A stretch of 33,529 bases of DNA from an uncultured bacterium (GTDB taxonomy: Bacteria > Bacillota > Clostridia > Oscillospirales > Oscillospiraceae): the NCBI GenBank assembly GCA_945873205.1, contig CAMCCC010000024.1, positions 1 through 33,529 on the forward strand, read 5' to 3'. Position numbers and translations under genes: made by a program. Position 1 is the stretch's first letter. Each line of letters starts with the position of its first letter. Shown here piece by piece: positions 13,798 through 22,492 of this stretch. The notes below the pieces were generated by a model, which saw nothing but the letters and a program-made list of their open reading frames with translations, ran no database searches and was not told the origin of the DNA.

Positions 13798-15189
13798 ATG
13801 CATAAGAAACTTTTTATCACAATTATGATATCGGCGCTGGCGTCGGCCCTGATCCTGGCGGGCTGTAAACAGCTGACGGGGTCGCCGGTTGCCCCCAAGG
13901 AGAACTTCTCCGCCGGTTCCGTTTCTCAGGACACCAGGAGCATCACCATGGTGATCACTGCCGACGAGATCGGCAAGCTGGACCAGCTCCAGGGGCTGCT
14001 GATGGCGGACCTGCGGGGCAGCGAATGTTATGAGGAAATCTACGCCTGGGCCCAGGCCCACCCGGAGGTCTCCGTCCGCTATGACGTGCCCCTGCCCAAC
14101 GGCAACACCGTCACCAATGACATCAGCGCCCTGAACATGACCACCCTCACCCATGACGGCGTGGAGCAGCTGATCCGGGCTGCCTCCTGCCTGCCCCAGC
14201 TCACAGCCATTGACCTGGGCGCGGCCAGGGACAACTTCGGCTGGGAGGATGTGGCCGCCATTGTGGAGGCCTTCCCCGAACTGGACCTCAGCTACACCGG
14301 AGAGCTTTACGGGCAGACCGTCCGGCTGAGCGACAGCAGCATTGACCTGAAATACATCCCTGTTCAGGACGGCGGCGCCCAGGTGCGTCTGGCCCTGCGG
14401 TGCATGCCCGGCCTGAAAACTCTGGACATGGACAGCTGCGGCCTCAGCAATGAGGAGATGGCCGCCATCCGGGACGAGTTCCCCGATGTGAAGGTGATCT
14501 GGCGCGTCTGGTTCGGCGAGAACTACAGCGTCCGCACCAATGTGGAGAGGATTCTGGCCTCCAAGCCCTCCGTGGGCGGGATGCTGACCCCGGAGAACAC
14601 CCAGGCTCTGCAATACTGCACCGATGTGAAGTATCTGGATTTGGGGCACAATGAGTACCTGACGGATATTTCCTTCGTCGCCTGCATGCCCAAGCTGGAG
14701 GTCTGCATCCTGGCCATGGACTACTGGAGCGACGCCACGCCCCTGGCCAACTGCACCAACATGGAGTATCTGGAAGTGCAGGAGACGGACCTGACGGACC
14801 TGAGCCCTCTGGCGGGCCTGGTGAACCTGAAGCACCTGAACATCTGCAATCTGGACTCCGGCGGCACCGTGGACCTGAGCCCCCTCTACGGCATGAGCAA
14901 GATGGAGCGGCTGTGGATCGGCGGCTGGACGCCCATTGACCGCAGTCAGCTGGAGCAGCTGCAGGCCTGTATGCCGGACGCGGAGATCAACACCTCCGCC
15001 GGCGATCCCACCGAGGGCCGCTGGCGCTATGTGGACCTGAATCTGGACACCTGGCAGTTTATCCAGCATCCCAGATATATCCAGCTCCATGAGCAGTTCG
15101 GCTACACGGACAAGGATTACGCCTTCTATTGGAACGACCCCCTCTATCCGCCGGAATCTGCTCTTGACGGCGGGGACAATCAGGAGTAA
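13798..15189 (+). CDS. Leucine-rich-repeat lipoprotein (paralogue 2)
   Basis: 463 residues. Signal peptide MHKKLFITIMISALASALIL ends in lipobox LAGC (Cys 23). The remainder is collinear with the preceding protein: YEEIYAWAQAHPEVSVRYDV, the WRVWFGENYSVRT block near residue 235, LRRs LKYLDLGHNEYLTDISFV-like through LKHLNICNLDSGGTVDLSPL, and the aromatic end EQFGYTDKDYAFYWNDP. It differs in using a lipid anchor instead of a membrane helix and in being shorter at the N-terminus. It starts 14 nt after paralogue 1 with GCGAGG upstream, so the two form an operon from a tandem duplication that has since diverged. Confidence 0.87.
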   Translation: MHKKLFITIMISALASALILAGCKQLTGSPVAPKENFSAGSVSQDTRSITMVITADEIGKLDQLQGLLMADLRGSECYEEIYAWAQAHPEVSVRYDVPLPNGNTVTNDISALNMTTLTHDGVEQLIRAASCLPQLTAIDLGAARDNFGWEDVAAIVEAFPELDLSYTGELYGQTVRLSDSSIDLKYIPVQDGGAQVRLALRCMPGLKTLDMDSCGLSNEEMAAIRDEFPDVKVIWRVWFGENYSVRTNVERILASKPSVGGMLTPENTQALQYCTDVKYLDLGHNEYLTDISFVACMPKLEVCILAMDYWSDATPLANCTNMEYLEVQETDLTDLSPLAGLVNLKHLNICNLDSGGTVDLSPLYGMSKMERLWIGGWTPIDRSQLEQLQACMPDAEINTSAGDPTEGRWRYVDLNLDTWQFIQHPRYIQLHEQFGYTDKDYAFYWNDPLYPPESALDGGDNQE

Positions 15190-15223
15190 AATCAAGCATC
15201 CGTTTTGAAAAGAGTGAAGGAAT

Positions 15224-16765
15224 ATGCAGAACCAAAAAGTCCTGATCCTGGACTTCGGCGGCCAGTATAACCAGCTGATCGCCCGCCGCGTGCGGGAGTG
15301 CAATGTGTATTGCGAGGTAAAACCCTTTGACATGGGCCTGGAGGAGATCCGGGCCTACGATCCCCTGGGCATCATCTTTACCGGCGGCCCCAACAGCGTC
15401 TACGCCGAAAATTCCCCCCACCCGGACCCGGGGGTCTACAGCCTGGGGGTGCCTATCCTGGGCATCTGCTACGGCTGCCAGCTGCTGAGCCATGAGCTGG
15501 GCGGCCTGGTCACCGCCGCTCAGGACGACTCTGCCCGGGAGTACGGCAAGACCCAGACCTGGTTTGACCCCTCCTGCGCCCTGTTCAAGGGTCTGCCGGA
15601 GAGCAGCGTCACCTGGATGAGCCACGGCGACTACATGGCCCGGGTGCCGGAGGGCTTCCGCCTGTCGGCCCATTCCCAGGCCTGTCCCACCGTGGGTATC
15701 TGCGATGAGCAGCGGAAGTTCTACGGGGTGCAGTTCCACCCGGAGGTGAACCACACCGAGTACGGCAAACAGATGCTGCGCAACTTCCTCTATGAGATCT
15801 GCGGCGCCGTGGGGGACTGGACCATGGCGGACTACAAGCGCCGGGCCATTGAAGAGATCCGCGCCAAGGTAGGCGAGGGCAAGGTGCTGCTGGCCCTGTC
15901 CGGCGGGGTGGATTCCTCTGTGGCCGCGGCCCTGCTGGCGGAAGCCGTGGGCAGCCAGCTGACCTGCGTTTTCGTGGATCACGGCCTGATGCGCAAGAAC
16001 GAGGGCGACGAGGTGGAGCAGGCCTTCGCCAAGTGGGACATCAACCTGATCCGCTGCAACGAGGAAGAACGTTTCCTTACCGCTCTGGCCGGCGTGGAGG
16101 AGCCGGAGCGCAAGCGTAAGATCATCGGCGAGGAGTTCATCCGCGTTTTCGAGCGGGAGGGCAAGAAAATCGGCTCCGTGGACTATCTGGCCCAGGGCAC
16201 CATCTACCCCGACGTGATCGAATCCGGCAAGGGGGACGCCGCCGTCATCAAGAGCCACCACAACGTGGGCGGCCTGCCGGACTTTGTGGACTTCAAGGAG
16301 ATTATTGAGCCCCTGCGCATGCTCTTCAAGGACGAGGTGCGTCAGCTGGGCCGTGAGCTGGGCCTGCCGGAGTATCTGGTGATGCGCCAGCCCTTCCCCG
16401 GCCCCGGCCTGGGCATCCGGGTCATCGGCGCGGTGACCAAGGAAAAGCTGGACCTGCTGCGGGAGGCGGACGCCATCTTCCGGGAGGAAGTGGCCGCTGC
16501 CGGGCTGGATCAGGTGCTGAACCAGTATTTTGCCGCCCTGACCAATATGCGCTCCGTGGGCGTCATGGGGGACGGCCGCACCTATGACTATGCCATCGCC
16601 CTGCGGGCGGTGGAAACCTCCGACTTCATGACTGCCGACTGGGCCCGCATCCCCTACGATGTGCTGGATCGGATTTCGGTGCGCATCGTCAATGAGGTCC
16701 GGGGCGTGAACCGGGTGCTCTACGATGTGACGGCCAAGCCCCCGGCCACCATCGAATTTGAATAA
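15224..16765 (+). CDS. guaA: GMP synthase (glutamine-hydrolysing), full length
   Basis: 513 residues, normal length. Converts XMP, ATP and glutamine to GMP. The N-terminal class I amidotransferase has the nucleophile Cys82 in GICYGCQ and the His/Glu of [14 protein letters not shown]. The ATP pyrophosphatase has the PP-loop [13 protein letters not shown] (about residues 224-236), then the dimerisation domain with [14 protein letters not shown] and the C-terminal KPPATIEFE. The GICYGCQ motif has Cys where Met is usual. The start has GAAGG only 3 nt away, an unusually tight spacing. It is only 34 nt after the second LRR gene with no clear promoter between, so read-through from the LRR promoter is possible. 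A second, glutaminase-less GMP synthetase lies at 32507. Confidence 0.96.
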   Translation: MQNQKVLILDFGGQYNQLIARRVRECNVYCEVKPFDMGLEEIRAYDPLGIIFTGGPNSVYAENSPHPDPGVYSLGVPILGICYGCQLLSHELGGLVTAAQDDSAREYGKTQTWFDPSCALFKGLPESSVTWMSHGDYMARVPEGFRLSAHSQACPTVGICDEQRKFYGVQFHPEVNHTEYGKQMLRNFLYEICGAVGDWTMADYKRRAIEEIRAKVGEGKVLLALSGGVDSSVAAALLAEAVGSQLTCVFVDHGLMRKNEGDEVEQAFAKWDINLIRCNEEERFLTALAGVEEPERKRKIIGEEFIRVFEREGKKIGSVDYLAQGTIYPDVIESGKGDAAVIKSHHNVGGLPDFVDFKEIIEPLRMLFKDEVRQLGRELGLPEYLVMRQPFPGPGLGIRVIGAVTKEKLDLLREADAIFREEVAAAGLDQVLNQYFAALTNMRSVGVMGDGRTYDYAIALRAVETSDFMTADWARIPYDVLDRISVRIVNEVRGVNRVLYDVTAKPPATIEFE

Positions 16766-16797
16766 AGCCTGTATAGTTATATAGCCGCAGCGCGAAG

Positions 16798-16848
16798 AAA
16801 AGCAGTTCATTCTATCTCACCGTTTGAAATGGAACGAAACTGCTTTTT
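16798..16848 (+). terminator. guaA terminator
   Basis: AAAAGCAGTT (16798-16807) pairs with AACTGCTTTT (16838-16847), with additional ATTC/GAAC pairing, then T residues; 33 nt after the guaA stop. Confidence 0.75.
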
Positions 16849-16884
16849 CTTATCATTGCAGGAAAGAAAAGGATAAAAGAGACC

Positions 16885-17445
16885 ATGAAGCGCATAGAAA
16901 AAAGCTACCGAATATTGCTTCCTGTTGTGGGAATCCTGTGCATGATCATGCCGGGAACAATAGCAAAATGGCTGCCGACGGTGTTGGGAAGCATCATGCT
17001 GTTTACAAGCATCACGGATGCGGTGTTTTTCATCAGGGAAAAACAGTACCTGTCTGCCCATGGCGGCAGAGCATCTGCCTTGATTCTGTTCATTATGGGT
17101 ATCTGCTTTGTTTTAGGACAGGAAAGTACGGTCCCGCTGATGGGCATTACCTGGGGACTGTTGGGCTTACAGGAAGCCAGTGAAGAAATAGAAACGATTC
17201 TGGCAAAGAGAAGCAGAAAAGAAAAATGCCTTTTCCTGTCCCTGTCTGCGGGATTGAAAATCCTTCTGTCCCTGGCCTTGCTTTTTGAACCCATGGAAAA
17301 ATTCAATTTCCATATCTTCCTGCTGGGCCTGGAAATCCTTGCGGTGACGGTGAAAGAGAAAAATGTGAATGAATATGTAAAGGCATTTAAGACGAAATTC
17401 AAGCAATCACACAATCAGGAACGAAGTTCAGAAAAGAACAAATAA
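16885..17445 (+). CDS. Small multi-span membrane protein (HdeD/DUF308-like)
   Basis: 186 residues with about five to six membrane segments. The N-terminal repeat unit ILLPVVGILCMIMPGTIAKW followed by LPTVLGSIMLFTSITDAVFF matches the 'G-L-I-P...G-x-L' pattern of HdeD/DUF308 proteins; a second weaker unit lies at about residues 65-90. A basic, hydrophilic tail ends the protein. The function of this family in Firmicutes is not established. Base composition is lower in GC than its neighbours. The MFS gene begins 12 nt after it, so they may be cotranscribed. Confidence 0.75.
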   Translation: MKRIEKSYRILLPVVGILCMIMPGTIAKWLPTVLGSIMLFTSITDAVFFIREKQYLSAHGGRASALILFIMGICFVLGQESTVPLMGITWGLLGLQEASEEIETILAKRSRKEKCLFLSLSAGLKILLSLALLFEPMEKFNFHIFLLGLEILAVTVKEKNVNEYVKAFKTKFKQSHNQERSSEKNK

Positions 17446-17457
17446 GGAGAAACTTCC

Positions 17458-18612
17458 ATGGTGCACCTGCTTTTGGCAATCATTTATATGGCCTTTATCA
17501 GCTTGGGCCTGCCGGATGCCCTGCTGGGCGCCGCCTGGCCCAGCATGGTGCCGGAGCTGGGGGCGCCGGTGTCCTTTGCCGGGGTGATCTTTGTCATCAT
17601 CTCCGTGGGCACGGTGGTGTCCAGCCTGCTGAGCCAGCGGCTGAACCTGCGCTTCGGCCCCGGCCGGGTCACGGCCTTCAGCGTGGCCATGACGGCGGCG
17701 GCTTTGTTTGGCTTTGCCTCCTGCCGGACGGTCTGGCAGCTCTGCCTCTGGGCACTGCCCTATGGCCTGGGTGCCGGCAGCGTGGACGCCTGCCTGAACA
17801 ACTATGTGGCCCTCCACTATGCCAGCCGCCATATGAGCTGGCTCCACTGCATGTGGGGCATCGGTGCCTCTGTGGGGCCGTATATCATGGGCGCTGTGCT
17901 CTCTGCCGGACGGCACTGGAGCGCCGGCTACCATGCCATCGGCGTGCTGCAGCTGGCGCTGACGGCGCTGCTGCTTTTGAGTCTGCCCCTGTGGAAGAAG
18001 AACGGCGAACAGGGGGAAGGGGAGAAGGCAAAGCCCCTGGGCCTGAAAGAAATCCTTGCCATCCCCGGCGCAAAGCCCCTGCTGCTGGCCTTCTTCTGCT
18101 ACTGCGCCCTGGAGCAGACCATGGGCCTGTGGGCCGGGTCCTACCTGGCGCTGTACCGGGGCTTCACGCCGGAGCGGGCAGCGGGCTTTACCGGGCTGTT
18201 CTTCCTGGGAATCACCCTGGGCCGGGCGCTGAACGGTTTCCTGACCATCCGTTTCAGCGACAGCTCTCTGACCCGGGCGGGCTTTGCCATCATTGCCCTG
18301 GGCATCGCCGCCGTGCTGCTCCCTATGGGGGATGCCATGGCGCTGGCGGGCCTGGTGCTGGTGGGTCTGGGCTGCGCCCCGGTCTACCCCTGTATCATCC
18401 ATGCCACCCCGGAGCGCTTCGGGGCGGGGCGCTCTCAGGCGGTGATCGGCATCCTGATGGCCGGGGCCTACCTGGGCAACTGCCTGATGCCGCCCATGTT
18501 CGGCCTGATCGCCAACCACATCAGCATCGGCCTGCTGCCGCCTTATCTGCTGCTGCTCCTGGCGGTGATGGCCCTGAGCCACCGGCAGGCGGTGCGGATC
18601 TGCGGCGGCTGA
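17458..18612 (+). CDS. Major facilitator superfamily transporter
   Basis: 384 residues with 12 predicted membrane helices in two halves. The cytoplasmic loop between helices 2 and 3 (SQRLNLRFGPGRVTAFSV) matches the MFS A-motif region; the start LLLAIIYMAFISLGLPDALLGAAWPSM is like the FucP/sugar-porter-type MFS. AGGAG lies 8 nt before the ATG. Substrate unknown; no metabolic gene adjoins to suggest one. Confidence 0.87.
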   Translation: MVHLLLAIIYMAFISLGLPDALLGAAWPSMVPELGAPVSFAGVIFVIISVGTVVSSLLSQRLNLRFGPGRVTAFSVAMTAAALFGFASCRTVWQLCLWALPYGLGAGSVDACLNNYVALHYASRHMSWLHCMWGIGASVGPYIMGAVLSAGRHWSAGYHAIGVLQLALTALLLLSLPLWKKNGEQGEGEKAKPLGLKEILAIPGAKPLLLAFFCYCALEQTMGLWAGSYLALYRGFTPERAAGFTGLFFLGITLGRALNGFLTIRFSDSSLTRAGFAIIALGIAAVLLPMGDAMALAGLVLVGLGCAPVYPCIIHATPERFGAGRSQAVIGILMAGAYLGNCLMPPMFGLIANHISIGLLPPYLLLLLAVMALSHRQAVRICGG

Positions 18613-18661
18613 AAACGGAGAGCACCATCTGGCTCACGGCCCGCAAGAAACACGGCAAATT

Positions 18662-18717
18662 CTTTACAAGCATTTTACATGATCCCGGCAATAAACTTCA
18701 TATTTTCCCCTTATAAT
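18662..18717 (+). promoter_or_regulatory. Putative Pho-box-controlled promoter of the two-component operon
   Basis: CTTTACA (18662-18668) and TTTTACA (18673-18679) are 7-mers separated by 4 bp. A weaker unit ACTTCAT (18695-18701) keeps the 11-bp phase and ends 10 bp before a perfect TATAAT (18712-18717). There is no -35 box at the right distance. This layout fits PhoB/PhoP-activated promoters and suggests autoregulation. Confidence 0.5.
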
Positions 18718-18745
18718 CTGGGATATGCAGAGAGGAGTGGACAAA

Positions 18746-19420
18746 ATGATATTCTGCGTGGAAGACGATGACAGCATCCGGGAACTGATGGTCTATGCCC
18801 TGACGTCCTCCGGCTTTCAGGCGATGGGCTTTGCCGACGGCGCTGCCTTCTGGCAGGCCATGGAGCGCACAATGCCGGAACTGATCCTGCTGGATATTAT
18901 GCTGCCCGGCGAGGATGGTATCAGCATCCTCCGCAAACTCCGTGCCGATGGGCGCACCGAGACCCTGCCCGTCATCATGGCTACTGCCAAGGGGGCCGAG
19001 TATAACAAGGTGCTGGGCCTGGACGCCGGCGCGGACGACTATCTGGTCAAGCCCTTCGGCATGCTGGAGATGGTCTCCCGGGTCAAGGCGGTCCTGCGCC
19101 GCAGTCTGCCCAAAGACCAGCCCGCCCTGCTGCGCTGCGGGGACATTGCCGTGGACCGGGCCCGCCATCTGGTGACCGTTCAGGGCCAGCCCGTCAGCCT
19201 GACATTGAAGGAATTTGAGCTGCTCTGCCTGTTTATGGAAAATCCCGGCCTGGTTTTCACCCGGGACCAGCTGCTTCGCTCCGTCTGGGGCGCGGAATTC
19301 GTGGGGGAGAGCCGCACCGTGGACGTGCACATCGGCACCCTCCGCACCAAGCTGGGCCAGGCAGGCAAATGCATCGGCACGGTCCGGGGCGTGGGCTATA
19401 AGATGGAGCGGGAGCCATGA
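18746..19420 (+). CDS. OmpR/PhoB-family response regulator
   Basis: 224 residues. The receiver domain has the acidic pocket Glu6/Asp7/Asp8, phosphoacceptor Asp50 in LILLDIMLPGEDG, Thr in IMATAKG and Lys in YLVKPFG. The DNA-binding winged helix occupies about residues 125-222 (LTLKEFELLCLFMENPGLVF; DVHIGTLRTKLG; VRGVGYKME). The start at 18746 has AGGAG 8 nt upstream; an ATG seven codons earlier has none. The gene overlaps the sensor kinase by 4 nt. A PhoB/PhoP-like phosphate-starvation role is inferred from fold and a Pho-box-like promoter; no phosphate transporter genes are in the window. Confidence 0.93.
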   Translation: MIFCVEDDDSIRELMVYALTSSGFQAMGFADGAAFWQAMERTMPELILLDIMLPGEDGISILRKLRADGRTETLPVIMATAKGAEYNKVLGLDAGADDYLVKPFGMLEMVSRVKAVLRRSLPKDQPALLRCGDIAVDRARHLVTVQGQPVSLTLKEFELLCLFMENPGLVFTRDQLLRSVWGAEFVGESRTVDVHIGTLRTKLGQAGKCIGTVRGVGYKMEREP

Positions 19421-20745
19421 CAAAGAAAATTTTTCGGTCCATCTGTCTGGCGACTGTTGCCGTGCTGCTGGCCTCCCTGGTTCTGATCATGGGCGTACTC
19501 TATGAGTATTTTGCCCAGCTGCAGCGGCGGCAGCTGACCGCCCAGACGGAGCTTGCCGCCCAGGGCCTCATGGCCCAGGGCATGGATTACTTTGACGGCC
19601 TCCAATTGGACGACTGCCGGGTGACCTGGGTTGCGGCCGACGGCGCGGTGCTCTATGACAGCGCGTCCACCGGGGAATTGGACAATCACCTGGACCGGGA
19701 AGAAATCCGCCAGGCCCTGGCCACCGGCCAGGGGGACAGCACCCGCTATTCCAACACCCTGACGGAGCAGCTGTTTTACCATGCCCGCCTGCTGCCGGAT
19801 GGGACGGTCCTCCGCCTCTCCACCTCCCGGTACACCGTTTGGGTGCTGCTGATGGGGGTGCTACAGCCGGTGCTGGTGGTGGCCCTGCTGGCGATCTTGC
19901 TGAGCCTGCTGCTGGCGTACCGGCTGTCCGCCCGGCTGACCAGGCCTCTCAATGACGTGGATCTGAACGATCCGCTGAAGAATGTGGAATATGAGGAGCT
20001 GCGCCCCCTGCTCAGCCGCATTGACGCCCAGCAGGAGCAGCTGCGCCGGGATAAGCAGCAGCTGGAAAAGACCGAGCAGATCCGCCGGGAATTCACCGCC
20101 AACGTATCCCATGAGTTAAAGACGCCGCTGCACTCCATCTCCGGCTATGCGGAGCTGCTGGCCAACGATATGGTCAAGCCCCAGGATGTGCAGCCCTTCG
20201 CCGGCAAAATCTACAGCGAGAGCCGCCGTATGAGCAGCCTGGTGGAGGACATCATCTCCCTCAGCCAGCTGGACGCCGGCGCGCCTGAAATGCCCCGGGA
20301 GGAATGTGACCTGTATCTCATCGCTCAGAACGCAGTGGACAGTCTCTCCCTGGCTGCGGAGGAAGCCGGCGTCACCGTCAGCCTCAGCGGCAAAAGCGCC
20401 CGCCTCAGCGGCGTGCCCCAGCTGCTCTACGGCATCTGCTATAATCTCTGCGACAATGCCATAAAATACAATCGGGAAAAGGGCATCGTCTCCGTCTCCG
20501 TCCGGGATGGGGAGCAGGAAGCCGTCCTCACCGTCAGCGATACCGGCATCGGCATCCCCCCGGAGCACCAGCAGCGCATTTTTGAGCGCTTCTACCGGGT
20601 GGATAAAAGCCGCTCCAAGGCTGTGGGCGGCACGGGGCTGGGCCTGTCCATCGTCAAACATTCTGCCCTGATTCACAAGGCAAAGATCGAGCTGACCAGC
20701 AGCCCCGACGGCAGTACCTTTACCCTCCGCTTTCCCAAACTTTGA
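19417..20745 (+). CDS. Sensor histidine kinase (PhoR-like)
   Basis: 442 residues: membrane helix at about 8-29, an extracytoplasmic sensor of about 115 residues, second helix at about 144-168, short linker and coiled coil (EQLRRDKQQLEKTEQIRREF), then HisKA with His232 in FTANVSHELKTPLHS and the ATPase domain with N box NLCDNAIKYN, G1 DTGIGIP, F box FERFYRVDKSRS and G2 GGTGLGLSIVKHSA. It phosphorylates the response regulator encoded by the overlapping upstream gene. No PAS or HAMP domain is evident. The sensor region lacks a recognisable ligand fold, so the signal is not proven to be phosphate. Confidence 0.93.
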   Translation: MTKKIFRSICLATVAVLLASLVLIMGVLYEYFAQLQRRQLTAQTELAAQGLMAQGMDYFDGLQLDDCRVTWVAADGAVLYDSASTGELDNHLDREEIRQALATGQGDSTRYSNTLTEQLFYHARLLPDGTVLRLSTSRYTVWVLLMGVLQPVLVVALLAILLSLLLAYRLSARLTRPLNDVDLNDPLKNVEYEELRPLLSRIDAQQEQLRRDKQQLEKTEQIRREFTANVSHELKTPLHSISGYAELLANDMVKPQDVQPFAGKIYSESRRMSSLVEDIISLSQLDAGAPEMPREECDLYLIAQNAVDSLSLAAEEAGVTVSLSGKSARLSGVPQLLYGICYNLCDNAIKYNREKGIVSVSVRDGEQEAVLTVSDTGIGIPPEHQQRIFERFYRVDKSRSKAVGGTGLGLSIVKHSALIHKAKIELTSSPDGSTFTLRFPKL

Positions 20746-20765
20746 AAGGAACAAAAAACCATCGC

Positions 20766-21422
20766 ATGACCTATCAGGAAATCAAGAACAACAAAGCCAT
20801 CAATACCTATATTCAGCAGGCCGACGCCTCCCTGGCCGCCCTGGGCTACACGGAGCACAGCTTCGCCCATGTGGGCCTGGTGGCGGAAAAGGCCGGCTAC
20901 ATTCTGGAGACCCTGGGCTACCCGGCCCGTACCGTGGAGCTTTGCAAGATTGCCGGCTATATGCACGATATCGGCAACCTGGTGAACCGGGTGGACCACA
21001 GCCAGAGCGGCGCCGTCATGGCCTTCCGCCTGCTGGACAACATGGGCTTTGACCCGGAGGAAATCTCCGTCATCGTCTCCGCCATCGGCAACCATGACGA
21101 GGGCACCGGTGTGCCGGTGAGCCCCGTGGCCGCCGCTCTGATCCTGGCGGATAAGAGCGACGTGCGCCGCAACCGGGTCCGCAATCAGGATGTGTCCAGC
21201 TTCGACATTCACGACCGGGTCAACTACTCTGTCACCAAATCGGAGCTGAAGATCAACGAGGCCCACACCCTCATCAAGCTGAAGCTGTCCGTTGACACCC
21301 GCTACGGCTCCGTCATGGACTATTTTGAGATTTTTCTCCAGCGCATGGTGCTCTGCCGCAAGGCCGCCGAAAAGCTGGGCCTCCAGTTCAAGCTGATGAT
21401 CAACGAGCAGCAGCTTATATAA
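20766..21422 (+). CDS. HD-domain phosphohydrolase-like protein
   Basis: 218 residues. Metal-site motifs of the HD superfamily are present: His35 in HSFAHV, His67-Asp68 in YMHDIGN, a later His in AIGNHDEG and Asp in LADKSDV. The spacing is that of small HD hydrolases that act on nucleotides or nucleotide second messengers. A C-terminal alpha/beta extension follows (NYSVTKSELKINEAHTLIKLKL). The start is uncertain: ATG at 20766 has only a distant AAAGGA, and a TTG at 20742 overlaps the kinase stop. It directly follows the sensor kinase, so it is probably part of the same operon and response. The substrate is unknown. Confidence 0.83.
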   Translation: MTYQEIKNNKAINTYIQQADASLAALGYTEHSFAHVGLVAEKAGYILETLGYPARTVELCKIAGYMHDIGNLVNRVDHSQSGAVMAFRLLDNMGFDPEEISVIVSAIGNHDEGTGVPVSPVAAALILADKSDVRRNRVRNQDVSSFDIHDRVNYSVTKSELKINEAHTLIKLKLSVDTRYGSVMDYFEIFLQRMVLCRKAAEKLGLQFKLMINEQQLI

Positions 21423-21509
21423 ACTTGACGCCGGAACAAAAACCGGGTATCGTCGTCAGTAAGGACAGCGGCTTGTGCCGCAAATGCGCGATTTTTGGAG
21501 GATAACACT

Positions 21510-21995
21510 ATGAAAAAGATTCTTGCCACAGCGCTTATGCTTACGCTGGTTCTCTCCCTTGCCGCCTGCGGCAGTGCCCAGCCGGAGGTCACCATCGTCC
21601 CCACGGAGGCCCCCGCCGCCACCGCAGCCCCTACCGTGGAGCCTGCCGTGGAACCCACTGCCGAGCCTACTCCCCAGCCGGAGAACCCGGAGACGGAGGA
21701 GCAGATTCTGAACAACTTCCTGGAGGACTTCACCCGGGCCTATTTCTACGGCACCGCGGAGGACGTGCAGCCCTTCCTGGCCGCTGACTTCCAGGGCCCT
21801 GTGGAGGCCTACCAGGGCGGGGAGCCCAGCGGCATTGAGACCCGCCTGCTCTTCCCCCAGGAGGACGACCCCAGCCGCTATGTTGCCAGCATCCAGTTCG
21901 TGGCCGGGGATGAGGACAGCTATACTTACCTTTCCATCGACCTGGTGAACACGGATGCGGGCTGGAAAGTGGCCTTTTATGGGCTGGAAAAGTGA
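21510..21995 (+). CDS. Lipoprotein with Pro/Thr/Glu linker and a small C-terminal domain
   Basis: 161 residues. Signal peptide MKKILATALMLTLVLSLAAC (lipobox LAAC, Cys 20), a linker rich in PTEAP/VEPT units to about residue 60, then a compact domain (ETEEQILNNFLEDFTRAYFY, DPSRYVASIQFVAGDEDSYT, VNTDAGWKVAFYGLEK) that looks like an NTF2/SnoaL-type or DUF4829-like cone, judged only by pattern. GGAGG lies 8 nt before the ATG. A weak promoter (TTGACG at 21425-21430, 17-bp spacer, TATCGT) may serve it separately from the kinase operon. Function unknown. Confidence 0.8.
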   Translation: MKKILATALMLTLVLSLAACGSAQPEVTIVPTEAPAATAAPTVEPAVEPTAEPTPQPENPETEEQILNNFLEDFTRAYFYGTAEDVQPFLAADFQGPVEAYQGGEPSGIETRLLFPQEDDPSRYVASIQFVAGDEDSYTYLSIDLVNTDAGWKVAFYGLEK

Positions 21996-22027
21996 TGCAA
22001 AGCGGCTGCAAAAGCATATGAAAATAC

Positions 22028-22059
22028 AAAAAATCGAGAGGTTTCCCTCTCGATTTTTT
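22028..22059. terminator. Bidirectional terminator between the lipoprotein and aroQ
   Basis: A 14-bp stem, AAAAAATCGAGAGG (22028-22041) with its complement at 22046-22059, gives T runs on both strands. It ends two converging transcripts; the aroQ stop codon (22058-22060) lies inside the stem. Confidence 0.93.
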
Positions 22060-22492
22060 ATTTGCTCAGATAGCCTTTCAGGTATCGGATGGCCATGGCG
22101 TAGCCCTCAAAGCCTTGGCCCATGTAGGTTTTGACGCAGGCCATGCCGGCGTAGCTGACCTGCCGGAAGCTCTCCCTGGTGCTGACGTCGGAGATGTGCA
22201 CCTCCACCGCCGGGATGCTCACCGCCTTCAGCGCGTCCAGAATAGCCACACTGGTGTGAGTGTAGGCGGCGGGGTTGATGACGATGCCGTCAAATTCGCC
22301 GTAGGCTGCCTGAATCTTATCCACAATGGCCCCCTCGTGGTTGGACTGGAACACTTCAACTGCAATGCCCTCGTCCCGGCAGACGGTTTCGATCAGCTCC
22401 ACCAGGGCCTTGTAGCTGCGGTCGCCGTAGATAGAAGGCTCCCGCAGGCCCAGCATATTCAAATTGGGGCCGTTGATCACCAGAAACTTCAT
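22058..22492 (-). CDS. aroQ: 3-dehydroquinate dehydratase, type II
   Basis: 144 residues, the normal size. Dehydrates 3-dehydroquinate to 3-dehydroshikimate. Family motifs are INGPNLNMLGLREPSIYG with the catalytic Tyr of the lid (about Tyr22), FQSNHEGAIVDKI, GIVINPAAYTHTSVAI and VHISDVSTRESFR with the active-site His. It is the last gene of the aromatic operon and overlaps the preceding aroE/aroK gene by 4 nt (ATGA). The presence of the type II enzyme means no aroD-type gene is needed here. Confidence 0.96.
   Translation of the reverse strand: MKFLVINGPNLNMLGLREPSIYGDRSYKALVELIETVCRDEGIAVEVFQSNHEGAIVDKIQAAYGEFDGIVINPAAYTHTSVAILDALKAVSIPAVEVHISDVSTRESFRQVSYAGMACVKTYMGQGFEGYAMAIRYLKGYLSK

Noticed and set aside
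12101-16810. Long minus-strand open frames across the LRR genes and guaA
   Set aside because: Same GC-driven antisense artefact; they lack starts with ribosome binding sites and contradict strong families on the plus strand.
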